This document shows positions 1-8,766 of a DNA stretch of 64,000 nucleotides, piece after piece; position 1 is the stretch's first letter; each line of letters starts with the position of its first letter. The position numbers and the translations under genes are program-made. The stretch is from Streptomyces armeniacus (GTDB taxonomy: Bacteria > Actinomycetota > Actinomycetes > Streptomycetales > Streptomycetaceae): assembly GCF_003355155.1 (NCBI RefSeq), contig NZ_CP031320.1:7788528-7852527 (forward strand), read 5' to 3'. The notes under the pieces are model-generated. The model saw only the letters and a list, made by a program, of their open reading frames with translations, had not been told where the DNA came from and searched no databases.

Positions 1-1407
1 CGGCTCGTGCACCGGGCTGCCGCCCTCGTGCGGGCCGCGCACCTCGATCCGTACGACATCGCCGCGCTGCGCCGCCGCCACCACGATCGTGGAGTCGCCG
101 CCCGCAGCCGCCGTCACCGGCGCGCTGCCGGTCGAGTCGACGCCCGCCACGTCCGCGATGAGATGGGCCAGCGCCGTGACCAGCCGCTCCCCGTCCACCT
201 CGGCCTCGATGGGCGGCGCGTGCACCGCGAACTGCGCCCGCCCGGGTCCGATCAGTTCGACCGCGCCCTCGACGCCCGCCGCCACCACGCTGTCCAGGGC
301 GAGGCGTTCGAGCCGCAGCTTCTCCTGGCCGGCGTCCAGCCGCTGGTAGCTCAGGACGTTGTCGACAAGCGTCGTCATACGGGCATATCCGGCGGCCAGA
401 TGGTGCAGCACCTGGTTCGCCTCCGGCCACAGCTGCCCCGCCGGGTCCGCCGCGAGCCCGCTCAGGTCGCCGCGCAGCTGGTCCAGCGGGCCGCGCAGGG
501 CGTCGCCGAGGACGGCCAGCAGCTGCGCGTGCCGCTCGGCCAGCGCCTCGTACGGGCGCCGGTCGGTGAAGGTCAGCACGGCGCCGACGAGTTGCTCCCC
601 GTCCCGTACCGGCGCCGTGGTCATGTCGACGGGCACCGGCTGCCCGTCCTTGGCCCACAGCACCTGCCCGGCCTTTACGCGGTGCTTGCGGCCGGAGCCG
701 AGGGTGTCGCTGAGCGGCGTCTCCTCGTACGGCAGCTGGCTGCCGTCGGGACGCGAGTGGTGCACGAGGGAGTGCAGGTGCTTGCCGCCGAGGTCGCTGG
801 CGCGGTACCCGAGGATCTGCGCTGCGGACGGGTTGACGAGGACGACGCGGCCCTCGGTGTCCACGCCGACGACGCCCTCGGACGCGGCGCGCAGGATCAT
901 CTCGGTCTGGCGCTGCTGGCGGGCGAGTTCGGCCTCGGTGTCGAGCGTGCCGGTGAGGTCCCGTACGACGATCATGAGCAGTTCGTCGCCCGTGTACTGC
1001 TTGCTGCGGCCGGGCCCCGGCGGCGGCGTCCCGTGGTCGGCCCAGGCGGCCTCGAACGAGGACTGGTACGTGGTCCGCCCGTCGGCGACGTTCGCACTCG
1101 TCACCTCGACCAGGAACTCACTGCCGTCCGTACGCCTCGCGACCATGCGCGTCGGCTTCGTACGGACCTCGCCCTCGTCCTCGTCCGGCCGGCGCATCGA
1201 ACCCGGGATCCGCTTGGAGTCGAACTCCGGGAGCAGATCGAGCAGACCGCGCCCCACCAGCGCGGTGCCCGGGGTCTCGAACGCCTCCAGCGCGATGGCG
1301 TTCGCGTTCACCACGGTGCCGTTGCAGTTCACGAGCAGCAACGCATCGGGCAGCGCGTCGAGTATGGCGGCGAGGCGAGCAGCGCCTCGGGATGGCCTGC
1401 TGCTCAC
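1..1407 (-). CDS. PAS-domain sensor histidine kinase, 3' part outside window
   Basis: The frame is open from a GTG at 1407 to base 1, so the gene runs off the left edge. AGGGAGG lies about 10 nt before the GTG. The visible 469 codons begin with a PAS-like region (LDALPDALLLVNCNGTVVNA, residues about 15-35). A second PAS region follows around residues 170-280 (ILRAASEGVVGVDTEGRVVL) and then a dimerisation-like helix region (RHAQLLAVLGDALRGPLDQL). The stretch to the edge resembles the start of an HATPase domain. The family senses an intracellular or redox cue and phosphorylates a partner. The cue cannot be told from sequence, and the catalytic end and any fused receiver domain are not visible. 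Confidence 0.75.
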   Translation of the reverse strand, partial: MSSRPSRGAARLAAILDALPDALLLVNCNGTVVNANAIALEAFETPGTALVGRGLLDLLPEFDSKRIPGSMRRPDEDEGEVRTKPTRMVARRTDGSEFLVEVTSANVADGRTTYQSSFEAAWADHGTPPPGPGRSKQYTGDELLMIVVRDLTGTLDTEAELARQQRQTEMILRAASEGVVGVDTEGRVVLVNPSAAQILGYRASDLGGKHLHSLVHHSRPDGSQLPYEETPLSDTLGSGRKHRVKAGQVLWAKDGQPVPVDMTTAPVRDGEQLVGAVLTFTDRRPYEALAERHAQLLAVLGDALRGPLDQLRGDLSGLAADPAGQLWPEANQVLHHLAAGYARMTTLVDNVLSYQRLDAGQEKLRLERLALDSVVAAGVEGAVELIGPGRAQFAVHAPPIEAEVDGERLVTALAHLIADVAGVDSTGSAPVTAAAGGDSTIVVAAAQRGDVVRIEVRGPHEGGSPVHEP

Positions 1408-1723
1408 GACGGTGCATCCTCCCTGTAACCGCATGGTGCCGGTGACCTGCCGCCCGTTGCTCCGGCGGCGGCTGTCCAGTCTGCCGCCCGCTCCGGGGGT
1501 GTCACTAGGGGGGAGTCTACGGGCAGTGCTCGGCCACCCGGCGGAGGATGCGCGCGAGGAACGCGTGAGGAGGCTGTGACGGCACCCGCCGTACGCCGCC
1601 CCGCCGGACGGCCTTCGCAGGTCACCCCGTGGGCCCGGCGGGTTGTCAGGGGCTGGTCAGAACGGTCGCCGCGGGCCCCGGCTCCGGCCGGGACCCGCGG
1701 GCTTCCGGTTGACCCGGTACGGC
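1408..1723. other. Intergenic, no gene seen
   Basis: This GC-rich stretch lies between the divergent-looking 5' end of the PAS kinase and the 3' end of the SSI-like gene. I see no supportable coding frame, RNA gene or clear terminator. Confidence 0.4.
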
Positions 1724-2161
1724 TCAGGACGCCTTCGGCAGCGCCGGCACGAGCGCGTTCCAGCGGTTGATCTCACACCCGTTCGCCCGGCTGAAGCGCG
1801 CGTCGACCGGCTTTCCGCGCCACGTCCCCGTGACCCGGGCCGTCACCGGGCCGCCGTAGACCATCGTGCACTGCGCGTCCTTGGGTACGGGCGCGAAGAC
1901 GTCGGTGCCCTTCCTGGCGGCCTTGTCGATGGCGGCGCACGCTTCCCTCGCCTCGGGGTGGTCACCGCCGGACGGGTGACAGGCGAGCGTGAACGACCCG
2001 TCCATCGCACGGTCCGCGCTGTCCGTGACGGAGACGCTGAGGCGGTCGGCCTTGGCGGGCGGTACGACGCCGCCACCCGGCAGGACGGCCGTCGCCGGTG
2101 CGGCGGCAGCCCCGGTGAGGGCGGCAGCGACGGCCAGGATGGTTACGGTACGGCGCAACAT
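1724..2161 (-). CDS. Secreted subtilisin inhibitor-like protein (SSI family)
   Basis: A 145-residue preprotein. The ATG at 2161 has GGGAG seven bases upstream and opens a signal peptide (MLRRTVTILAVAAALTGAAA). The mature part has four cysteines in the SSI pattern (LACHP, EACAA, QCTMVY, NGCEIN), consistent with the two family disulfides. The loop CTMVYGGP matches the reactive site CPMVYDP of the S. albogriseolus inhibitor, giving Met as likely P1. A Met P1 fits inhibition of subtilisin-like or transglutaminase-processing proteases. The family acts outside the cell on serine proteases. A longer in-frame start at 2245 is less likely because it lacks a signal peptide at its N terminus. Confidence 0.88.
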   Translation of the reverse strand: MLRRTVTILAVAAALTGAAAAPATAVLPGGGVVPPAKADRLSVSVTDSADRAMDGSFTLACHPSGGDHPEAREACAAIDKAARKGTDVFAPVPKDAQCTMVYGGPVTARVTGTWRGKPVDARFSRANGCEINRWNALVPALPKAS

Positions 2162-2711
2162 GGTGGCTCCCGGTGAGTGCTGGCAGGCGCGCGACCTCCG
2201 CGCTCCTTGCCGTACTAACGCTCCCCGGCGCCCGCCGTTGCGCAACTCGACCCACCCATCCGGCGCACCCGCCCCACGCCTCCGCCTAGCAGCCCCAGCC
2301 CGCGGACCGCGCGCCCGGACCCCGCCCGCCCGCGCACGTGTTCCGGGGCGGCCCTGCCACCGTTGCCCCCCCCCGGCCCGGCCGCCCCGGCCCGCGTAGC
2401 AGGCGCTCCCCCCCCGTCGTCCCCTCAGGGCTGTCCCGGGACACCCTGCTGTGTAGGTGTGCCGCGTGCTACGTCGTCGGGGCGGGTAGAGTGGTTCAAA
2501 GAGACGGGTCGGAGTCCACGCGATGGGCGGCGTCGCGGGGTGGTACCTGCAGCGGGGCTGGGTCTACGGCGGCACGTGCCCGGCCGGGGTGATCGGGGTC
2601 GTACGCCGGATCGCGGTCGAACGCCGCGGGCGGGCCGAACGGCGGGGCGGCCCGCCCGGGTTGGGCCGGACGGGGCCCGCCGCCCGGCCCGGCGGGCGGG
2701 AGGCCCGGCGG
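2162..2711. other. Intergenic, GC-rich, probable thrC terminator
   Basis: No convincing coding frame. Near 2660-2705 the sequence can fold as GCCCGCCG/CGGCGGGC, just past the threonine synthase stop codon on the minus strand, and may act as its terminator. Poly-C and poly-G runs at 2367-2415 look like ordinary GC-rich spacer. Confidence 0.35.
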
Positions 2712-4037
2712 TCAGGCGAGACCGGCCTCGCGGAACGCCGCCAGGCTGGGCCGGATCGTCGCGGTCGGACCGGTCGTCGGCGCCACCGCGTCGAGCGTCT
2801 TGAGCCCGTCGCCGGTGTTCAGCACGACCGTGGTGAGGGACGGGTCCAGCACGCCGTTCTCGAGCAGCTTCTTGGCGACACCGACGGTCACGCCGCCCGC
2901 GGTCTCCGCGAAGATGCCCTCCGTACGGGCCAGCAGCTTGATCGCGTCGACGATCTGCGCGTCGTTCACGTCCTCCACCGCGCCGCCCGTACGGCGGGCG
3001 ATGTCCAGGACGTACGGCCCGTCCGCCGGGTTGCCGATGGCCAGGGATTTGGCGATGGTGTCGGGCCGCACGGGCCGTACGACGTCGTGCCCGTCCTTGA
3101 ACGCGCGGGACACCGGCGAGCAGCCCTCCGCCTGAGCGCCGAAGATCCGGTACGGCTTGTCCTCGACCAGGCCGAGCGCGATCAGCTCCTTCAGCCCCTT
3201 GTCGATCTTCGTCAGCTGGGAGCCGGAGGCGATCGGGATGACCAGCTGGTCCGGCAGCCGCCAGCCGAGCTGCTCGCAGATCTCGTACGCGAGGGTCTTG
3301 GAGCCCTCGCCGTAGTACGGGCGCAGGTTGACGTTGACGAAGCCCCAGCCCTCGCCGAGCGGGTCGCCGATGAGCTCGGAACAGAAGCGGTTGACGTCGT
3401 CGTAGTTGCCCTCGATGCCGACGAGTTCACCGCCGTACACCGCCGCCATCACGACCTTGCCCTGCTCCAGGTCGTGCGGGATGAACACGCACGAGCGGAA
3501 CCCGGCGCGCGCGGCGGCGGCGCCCACGGCGCCCGCGAGATTGCCGGTGGACGAGCAGGAGAGCGTGGTGAACCCGAAGGCGCGCGCGGCCTCGACGGCG
3601 ATCGCGACGACGCGGTCCTTGAACGAGTGGGTCGGGTTCCCGGAGTCGTCCTTGATGTGCAGCGAACCGGTGACACCCAGCTCACGGGCCAGGTTGTCGG
3701 CCTTGACCAGCTGTGTGAAACCGGGGTTGGTGCCGGGCCGGTCGACGACATCGGCCGGGACGGGCAGCAGCGGCGCGTACCGCCAGATGCTGTTGGGGCC
3801 CGCCGCGATCTGCTTGCGCAGGCCCTCGGGGTCGCCGCTCGGGAGGTCGTACGCGATCTCCAGCGGCCCGAAACAGACCTCGCACGCGAAGATCGGACCG
3901 AGCGCGAAACGCTCGCCGCATTCGCGGCAGGAAAGCGCGGCGGCGGGGCCGAGTGAAACCGTGCCGCCGGGGGCGTTGTTGCCGTTGGTGGCGTCGGTGC
4001 CGGGGGCGGTGGGCGTCTCGGGAGTTTGCACAGCCAT
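2712..4037 (-). CDS. thrC: Threonine synthase
   Basis: PLP enzyme converting O-phospho-L-homoserine to L-threonine, the last step of threonine synthesis in the cytoplasm. The start is ATG 4037 (MAVQTPETP), with GAGGAG about 15 nt upstream; in-frame upstream codons look non-coding. The N terminus carries a CxxC...CxxC zinc-ribbon-like segment (CRECGERF, FACEVC) typical of the actinobacterial form. The PLP lysine is in NPTHSFKDR and the phosphate-binding loop is SCSSTGNLAGAVG. The 441-residue length is usual. In other Streptomyces it lies near gpgS/otsA, as here. No attenuator or riboswitch was recognised upstream. Confidence 0.95.
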   Translation of the reverse strand: MAVQTPETPTAPGTDATNGNNAPGGTVSLGPAAALSCRECGERFALGPIFACEVCFGPLEIAYDLPSGDPEGLRKQIAAGPNSIWRYAPLLPVPADVVDRPGTNPGFTQLVKADNLARELGVTGSLHIKDDSGNPTHSFKDRVVAIAVEAARAFGFTTLSCSSTGNLAGAVGAAAARAGFRSCVFIPHDLEQGKVVMAAVYGGELVGIEGNYDDVNRFCSELIGDPLGEGWGFVNVNLRPYYGEGSKTLAYEICEQLGWRLPDQLVIPIASGSQLTKIDKGLKELIALGLVEDKPYRIFGAQAEGCSPVSRAFKDGHDVVRPVRPDTIAKSLAIGNPADGPYVLDIARRTGGAVEDVNDAQIVDAIKLLARTEGIFAETAGGVTVGVAKKLLENGVLDPSLTTVVLNTGDGLKTLDAVAPTTGPTATIRPSLAAFREAGLA

Positions 4038-4381
4038 GAAGGCGAGGCCCTTTCTCCTCATCTTCCCCGTGACGTATCTCGCCACGAGACGGACTTGGCA
4101 CCTTCCCTAGCCGGGAGCCCCGCCATGTGCGCAGGCCGGCCGGAGGGTTGCCGGGGCTTCATCGGGCCGTTCCCTCTGCCCCTCTGGATGAGCGGTATGA
4201 AGTTGTTCGATCGGTTGTCAGTCGCCTGTCAGCCGTCCACAGGCATTCCGGGGTCAGGCCCAGGCATGCTGAGGCCATCGCCGTTGTTCAAGACTGTAAC
4301 CGAAGGCCACCGGGCTTGAGATAGTCGTCCGAACCGCGAGATGGATCACAAGAGACCGCAAGGGATCGCAAGGGAGCGCAC
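4038..4381. other. Divergent intergenic region thrC/gpgS
   Basis: About 340 bp between two divergent starts. It must hold promoters for both genes. I could not assign a clear -35/-10 pair; TTGTTCAAGACTGTAACC at 4284-4301 is one weak candidate element. Confidence 0.35.
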
Positions 4382-5464
4382 GTGCTGGACGAGGTCGGCT
4401 ACTGGCTCGAACGGCGCTCCTGGTCAGCGACCGATCGCCCGCTCACCACGCTGCTCGACGCGAAGCGCGCCGGCGGCGAGGGCAGCAGCGTGAGCGTGGT
4501 GCTGCCCGCGCTGAACGAGGAGCGGACCGTCGGCGAGATCGTCTCCGTCATCCGCCGCGAGCTGATGACCGAGGCCGTCCCGCTGGTCGACGAGCTGGTG
4601 GTGCTGGACTCGGGCTCCACCGACCGTACGGCGGCGGTCGCGGGCGACGCGGGCGCGAAGGTCGTACACCGCGACGAGGTGCTGCCGCGGCTGCCCGCAC
4701 TGCCCGGCAAGGGCGAGGTGCTGTGGCGGTCGCTGCTGGCGACGAACGGCGAGATCGTGTGTTTCGTGGACGCCGACCTGCGGGACTTCTCCGCCCGCTT
4801 CGTCTCGGGGGTCGTCGGGCCGCTGCTGACGGAGCCGGACGTACGGCTGGTCAAGGCGATGTACGACCGGCCGCTCGGGCCGGTGCCGTACGAGCCTGCG
4901 GCTCTGGGAGGCGGCGGGGCCGCCGCCGACCCGGGGAACGGTGCGCTGGCGGGCGGCGGGCCCGGCGGCGGACGGGTCACCGAACTGGTCGCACGGCCGC
5001 TGCTGAACCTGCACTGGCCGCTGCTGGCGGGCTTCGTACAGCCGCTCGGCGGCGAGTACGCGGCCCGGCGCGAGCTGCTGGAACGGCTGCCCTTCCCGGT
5101 CGGCTACGGCGTGGAGCTCGGCCTGCTGATCGACGCGCTGCACGCCGCCGGGCTCGACGCGCTCGCCCAGGTCGACGTGGGCGTACGGCGCCACCGCCAC
5201 CAGGACGGGCAGGCCCTGGGCCGGATGGCGGCGGCGATCTACCGCACGGCGCAGTTGCGGCTCGCGCGCGGGCCGGGGCCGCAGGCCGGGCACGGCGTGC
5301 AGCGTGGGCAGGCGGCGCGCGGGCCGCTCGTACGCCCGCGCCTGACGCAGTTCGAACGCGCCCCTTCCGGGCGCTTCGTGGCCCGTACGCACGCCGTGGA
5401 CACCGAGGAGCGGCCGCCGATGCGGGACGTCCCCGAGTACGCGGCGCGCCGCCGCGCCGCGTAG
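4382..5464 (+). CDS. gpgS: Glucosyl-3-phosphoglycerate synthase
   Basis: GT-A fold glycosyltransferase joining glucose from a nucleotide sugar to 3-phosphoglycerate, the first step to glucosylglycerate, a compatible solute and methylglucose-polysaccharide precursor. The GTG at 4382 has AGGGAG upstream. Visible motifs are VSVVLPALNEERTVG near residue 40, LDSGSTDRT, the metal-binding FVDADLRDF, and FVQPLGGEYAARRELLERLP in the acceptor half. A glycine/alanine-rich insertion (residues about 170-195) interrupts the core and looks like a lineage-specific loop. The C-terminal 60 residues are Arg-rich and variable. Its closeness to otsA/otsB suggests shared osmotic function. Confidence 0.88.
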   Translation: MLDEVGYWLERRSWSATDRPLTTLLDAKRAGGEGSSVSVVLPALNEERTVGEIVSVIRRELMTEAVPLVDELVVLDSGSTDRTAAVAGDAGAKVVHRDEVLPRLPALPGKGEVLWRSLLATNGEIVCFVDADLRDFSARFVSGVVGPLLTEPDVRLVKAMYDRPLGPVPYEPAALGGGGAAADPGNGALAGGGPGGGRVTELVARPLLNLHWPLLAGFVQPLGGEYAARRELLERLPFPVGYGVELGLLIDALHAAGLDALAQVDVGVRRHRHQDGQALGRMAAAIYRTAQLRLARGPGPQAGHGVQRGQAARGPLVRPRLTQFERAPSGRFVARTHAVDTEERPPMRDVPEYAARRRAA

Positions 5465-5484
5465 CCGTGGCCGCGGCCACTTCC

Positions 5485-5598
5485 CAGCCCGTCCGGCGCT
5501 TGAGGACGGACCCCGGCCACGATCCGCGTCTGCCCGGCCAAGCAACCAGGCCAACCACCGGCCGTGACCGCCCCCGGCCGTCCTCAAACGCCGGACGG
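5485..5598. repeat. Inverted pair of GTCCGGCG..TTGAGGAC elements between convergent genes
   Basis: GTCCGGCGCTTGAGGAC at about 5491-5507 is followed in inverted orientation by GTCCTCAAACGCCGGAC at about 5580-5596. The two can pair into a long stem between the gpgS stop and the convergent RidA gene, a plausible bidirectional terminator. Copies of the same element recur at 26.34, 26.42, 43.71, 49.92, 57.08 and 57.18 kb. Confidence 0.75.
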
Positions 5599-5627
5599 AC
5601 TTGAGGTCGTGGCCGGTCCGGGCGGCG

Positions 5628-6056
5628 TCAGTTGCCGGACGGGCTGGAGTTCGTGGCGGGCGTGGTCGCGATGGCTTCGATTTCGACCAGCTGGTCCTCG
5701 TAGCCCAGCACCGCGACGCCCAGCAGCGTGCTCGGCGGATCGTGGTCGCCGAAGCCGTCGCGGACCACCTCCCACGCCTCGACCAGGTCCGCCTGCCGCT
5801 GCGACGCCACGTACACCGTCGTCTTCGCGACATCCGTCAGCGCCGCCCCGGCGCCGTCGAGTGCCGTGACGAGGTTGGCCATCGCCTGGCGGGCCTGGCC
5901 CGGGTAGTCGCCGACGGCGACCGTCGCGCCGTCCGCGTCGAGCGGGCACGCCCCGGCCGTGAAGACCGTGCGGGTGGGTGCGGTGACCGCCGAGGCGTAC
6001 GCGTACTCGGCGATGTCCGACAGCCGCTCGTTCCGGATCAGTTCCACGCTGCTCAT
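5628..6056 (-). CDS. RidA/YjgF/Rid family protein
   Basis: A 142-residue single-domain protein. The ATG at 6056 has AGAGGAAC upstream. The Rid fold is seen in GTVFTAG-like TRTVFTAGACPLDADG, the repeated QARQAMANLVTALDGAGA segment, and the C-terminal VEIEAIA strand. RidA members hydrolyse reactive enamines/imines released by PLP enzymes, protecting the cell from 2-aminoacrylate. The canonical imine-binding Arg of RidA proper lies in a C-terminal segment that here reads DPPSTLLGVAVLGYEDQLVE, without an obvious R in the usual RxxV position. It may therefore belong to another Rid subgroup. Confidence 0.85.
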   Translation of the reverse strand: MSSVELIRNERLSDIAEYAYASAVTAPTRTVFTAGACPLDADGATVAVGDYPGQARQAMANLVTALDGAGAALTDVAKTTVYVASQRQADLVEAWEVVRDGFGDHDPPSTLLGVAVLGYEDQLVEIEAIATTPATNSSPSGN

Positions 6057-6158
6057 ACGGTTCCTCTCAACCTGCCTGCCGCCCGCGTACGGGCCTCTGA
6101 CCGGCACAGCGCAGCACGCGCGCGCGGGAGGCGCCATTCCTTTTCGCGGCCGTACGAC

Positions 6159-6171
6159 TACGCTGCGGACC
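6159..6171 (+). promoter_or_regulatory. -10 hexamer for probable leaderless otsA mRNA
   Basis: TACGCT at 6159-6164 ends seven bases before the ATG at 6172, and there is no Shine-Dalgarno sequence. The arrangement predicts transcription starting at or next to the ATG. Confidence 0.5.
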
Positions 6172-7686
6172 ATGGTCACTGAGCGCTCCGCACAGGTGGT
6201 TGTGGCGTCGAACCGGGGCCCCGTGGCCCACGCGTTCACCGACGACGGCGGGCTCACCGCGCGGCGCGGCGGGGGCGGGCTGGTGTCCGGGCTCAGCGCC
6301 ATCGGGCCCGACGCGGACGCCGTGTGGGTGTGCGCCGCGCTCGGCGACGCCGACCGCGAGGCGGCGCGGCGCGCCGGGCGGCGGCTGGACGCGGGCGACG
6401 CCGGCGGACAGGCGGTCCGCATGCTGGACATCCCGTCCGAGACGTTCGCCGCCGCCTACAACGGGGTCGCGAACTCCGTCCTGTGGTTCGTCCACCACCT
6501 GCTGTACCAGACGCCCCTCGAGCCGTCCTTCGACGCGGAGTTCACCCGGCAGTGGGCCGCGTACGAGACGTACAACGCCGCCTTCGCCGACGCCCTCGCC
6601 GAGGAGGCCGCCGACGGCGCCGCCGTGCTCGTACAGGACTACCACCTCGCCCTGACCCCCGCGCTGCTCCGGGAACGCCGCCCCGACCTGCGTATCGGCC
6701 ACTTCTCGCACACCCCGTGGGCGCCGCCGGACTACTTCCGGCTGCTCCCCGACGCGACCGCCGCCGCCGTCCTGCGCGGCATCCTCGGCGCCGACCGGGC
6801 GGCGTTCCTTACGCGGCGCTGGGCGGACGCGTTCACGGCGTGCTGCGCGGAGGTGCTGGGCGCGGAGGTCACGTACGGCGAGGCGGATCGCGGCGAGGCC
6901 GGTGGCGGCGGGCAGGGCGGCGACGGGCGGGGCGGCGACGGCGAGCCGCGGGTCACGTACGAGGGCCGTACGACGCGGATCGGCGTCCACGGCCTCGGCG
7001 CCGACGGCGAGTTCCTGCGGGAACGGTCCCGCCGTACGGACGTCACCGAACGGATCGGGCGGCTCCGCGAGCAGATCGGCGGCACGGACCGGCACACGGT
7101 CGTACGGGTGGACCGCACCGAACTGTCCAAGAACATCGTCCGCGGCCTGCACGCCTACCGCGAACTGCTCACCGAACGGCCCGAGTGGCGCGAACGCGTC
7201 GTCCACCTCGCCCTCGCCTACCCCTCCCGGCAGGACCTCGCCGTCTACCGCGACTACACCGCCGAGGTCGCCCGCGTCGCCGAGAAGATCAACGCCGACT
7301 TCGGCACGCCCGGCTGGACCCCCGTCGTCCTGCACGTGAAGGACGACTTCGCGCGGTCCCTCGCCGCGTACCGCCTCGCGGACGTCGCCCTCGTCAACCC
7401 CATCCGGGACGGCATGAACCTCGTCGCGAAAGAGATCCCCGTCGTCTCGGACGCGGGCTGCGCCCTCGTCCTGTCGCGCGAGGCGGGCGCGTACGAGGAA
7501 CTCGCCGACGACGCCGTCACGGTCAACCCGTACGACGTCACCGCGACCGCGCACGCCCTGCACGAGGCGCTGACGATGGGGGCGGAGGAGCGTACGGCGC
7601 GCACCGCGCGGCTCGCGGCGGCGGCGACGGCGCTGCCGCCCGCGGAGTGGTTCCTGGCGCAGCTGGAGGCGCTGCGGGGGGTGTGA
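6172..7686 (+). CDS. otsA: Trehalose-6-phosphate synthase (GT20)
   Basis: Transfers glucose from a nucleotide sugar to glucose 6-phosphate to make trehalose 6-phosphate in the cytoplasm. The start MVTERSAQVVVASNRGP is supported by the family N-terminal strand. Family features are SNRGPV, GGLVSGL, QDYHLALTPALLRE, GHFSHTPWAPPDYFRLLP, VDRTELSKNIVRGL (Arg and Lys contacting the donor phosphates) and the C-terminal NPIRDGMNLVAKE. Its 504 residues are slightly long owing to a Gly/Asp-rich insertion around residues 240-265. otsB lies about 1.1 kb downstream on the opposite strand. Confidence 0.93.
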   Translation: MVTERSAQVVVASNRGPVAHAFTDDGGLTARRGGGGLVSGLSAIGPDADAVWVCAALGDADREAARRAGRRLDAGDAGGQAVRMLDIPSETFAAAYNGVANSVLWFVHHLLYQTPLEPSFDAEFTRQWAAYETYNAAFADALAEEAADGAAVLVQDYHLALTPALLRERRPDLRIGHFSHTPWAPPDYFRLLPDATAAAVLRGILGADRAAFLTRRWADAFTACCAEVLGAEVTYGEADRGEAGGGGQGGDGRGGDGEPRVTYEGRTTRIGVHGLGADGEFLRERSRRTDVTERIGRLREQIGGTDRHTVVRVDRTELSKNIVRGLHAYRELLTERPEWRERVVHLALAYPSRQDLAVYRDYTAEVARVAEKINADFGTPGWTPVVLHVKDDFARSLAAYRLADVALVNPIRDGMNLVAKEIPVVSDAGCALVLSREAGAYEELADDAVTVNPYDVTATAHALHEALTMGAEERTARTARLAAAATALPPAEWFLAQLEALRGV

Positions 7687-7764
7687 CGGCGCCTGCCCGT
7701 CGAGGGCCGGTCTGTCGGGCGCCTGCCTGTCGGGGGGGCGGAGCCGCTCGCGGTCAGCCCGCGG

Positions 7765-8766
7765 TCAGCCCGCGGCCCGCGTCGTGGCCCGCGTTGTGGC
7801 CCCCGCGTCGTGGTCCGCGTCGCAGTCCGCGTCGCGGTCCGCGGCCAGCGTCGCGACGACCGCCGCGTGGTCCGACGGCCACACCCCGCCGACCGGTGCG
7901 TCGCCCGCCCGCCGCACCGCCCGTACGGCGCCGCGCCCGTCGGACGCCGCCTGGCCGACCAGCACGTAGTCGATACGGACGCTGGGCGAATGCGTCGCCG
8001 CCACATACGGGTTGGCCGCGTCCCAGGTGGCGGACGGCGCGCCCGTTCCGGCGTACTCCCAGGCGTCCAGCAGCACTTGCCCGGGCACGGCGGGCGCGGT
8101 ACGGAGGCCGCTGAGCAGGCGCATCTCGTCCGAGTCGGGGAAGGCGTTGAAGTCGCCGGTCAGGACGGGCGGAAAGGGCTCGCCGACGGCGGCCCCGCGC
8201 ACGGCCGTGGGCGCGTCCCTGTGCTCCGCGATGAACTCGGCCACCGCCCGCACCTGTTGGCGCCGTACGGCCGACTCGTGCGGCGGCGAGTTCAGGTGCA
8301 CCGTGAAGAACGGCAGCGGGCCGCCGGGCGCGTCCAGCAGCGCGTACAGCGCCGTACGGCCGTCGTCCTGCCCGCCGGCCGTCGTCGGCAGCCGCAGCAC
8401 GGCACGGTCCAGTACGGGCCACCGGCTGAGCACGGCGTTGCCGATGCCGTACGCCGGGGTGCCGGTGTGGTGCGCCGTGCCGTCCTGGGTGTCCGGGTCG
8501 CCGAGGCGTGCGTTCCAGCGCTCGGGGCGGTCGAACGGCGACCACGTCCAGTGCATGCCGAGGTCGTCGGCGAGCAGGCCCGCGAGGTTGTCCGTACCGT
8601 CCGCCCACACCTCCTGCAGGCCCACCACGTCGGGACGTTCCTCGCGCAGCACCGTACGGATCGCCTCGCGCCGCTCCCGCCAGGGCCCGAACCGCCACCA
8701 CAGGTTCCACGTCAGTACGCGCAGCTCGCCGGCCGGGTGGTCCGGCCCTGTACGTACGGCGGTCAC
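7765..8766 (-). CDS. Endonuclease/exonuclease/phosphatase family protein
   Basis: A 333-residue member of the EEP superfamily, metal-dependent phosphodiesterases that include DNase I-like and sphingomyelinase-like enzymes. Motifs in order are LTWNLWW, VGLQEVWADG (metal-binding Glu), HLNSPP, GDFNAFPDSDEM (Asp/Asn pair) and the C-terminal SDHAAV (catalytic His). No signal peptide is seen, so a cytoplasmic role is likely. The GTG at 8766 overlaps the otsB stop as GTGA, implying translational coupling. The C terminus is a low-complexity DADCDADHDAGATT tail. Substrate is unknown. Confidence 0.85.
   Translation of the reverse strand: MTAVRTGPDHPAGELRVLTWNLWWRFGPWRERREAIRTVLREERPDVVGLQEVWADGTDNLAGLLADDLGMHWTWSPFDRPERWNARLGDPDTQDGTAHHTGTPAYGIGNAVLSRWPVLDRAVLRLPTTAGGQDDGRTALYALLDAPGGPLPFFTVHLNSPPHESAVRRQQVRAVAEFIAEHRDAPTAVRGAAVGEPFPPVLTGDFNAFPDSDEMRLLSGLRTAPAVPGQVLLDAWEYAGTGAPSATWDAANPYVAATHSPSVRIDYVLVGQAASDGRGAVRAVRRAGDAPVGGVWPSDHAAVVATLAADRDADCDADHDAGATTRATTRAAG

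Noticed and set aside
2523..3956. 477-residue plus-strand ORF opposite thrC
   Set aside because: Shadow of threonine synthase; composition is RRG/DRDD-rich with no family features.
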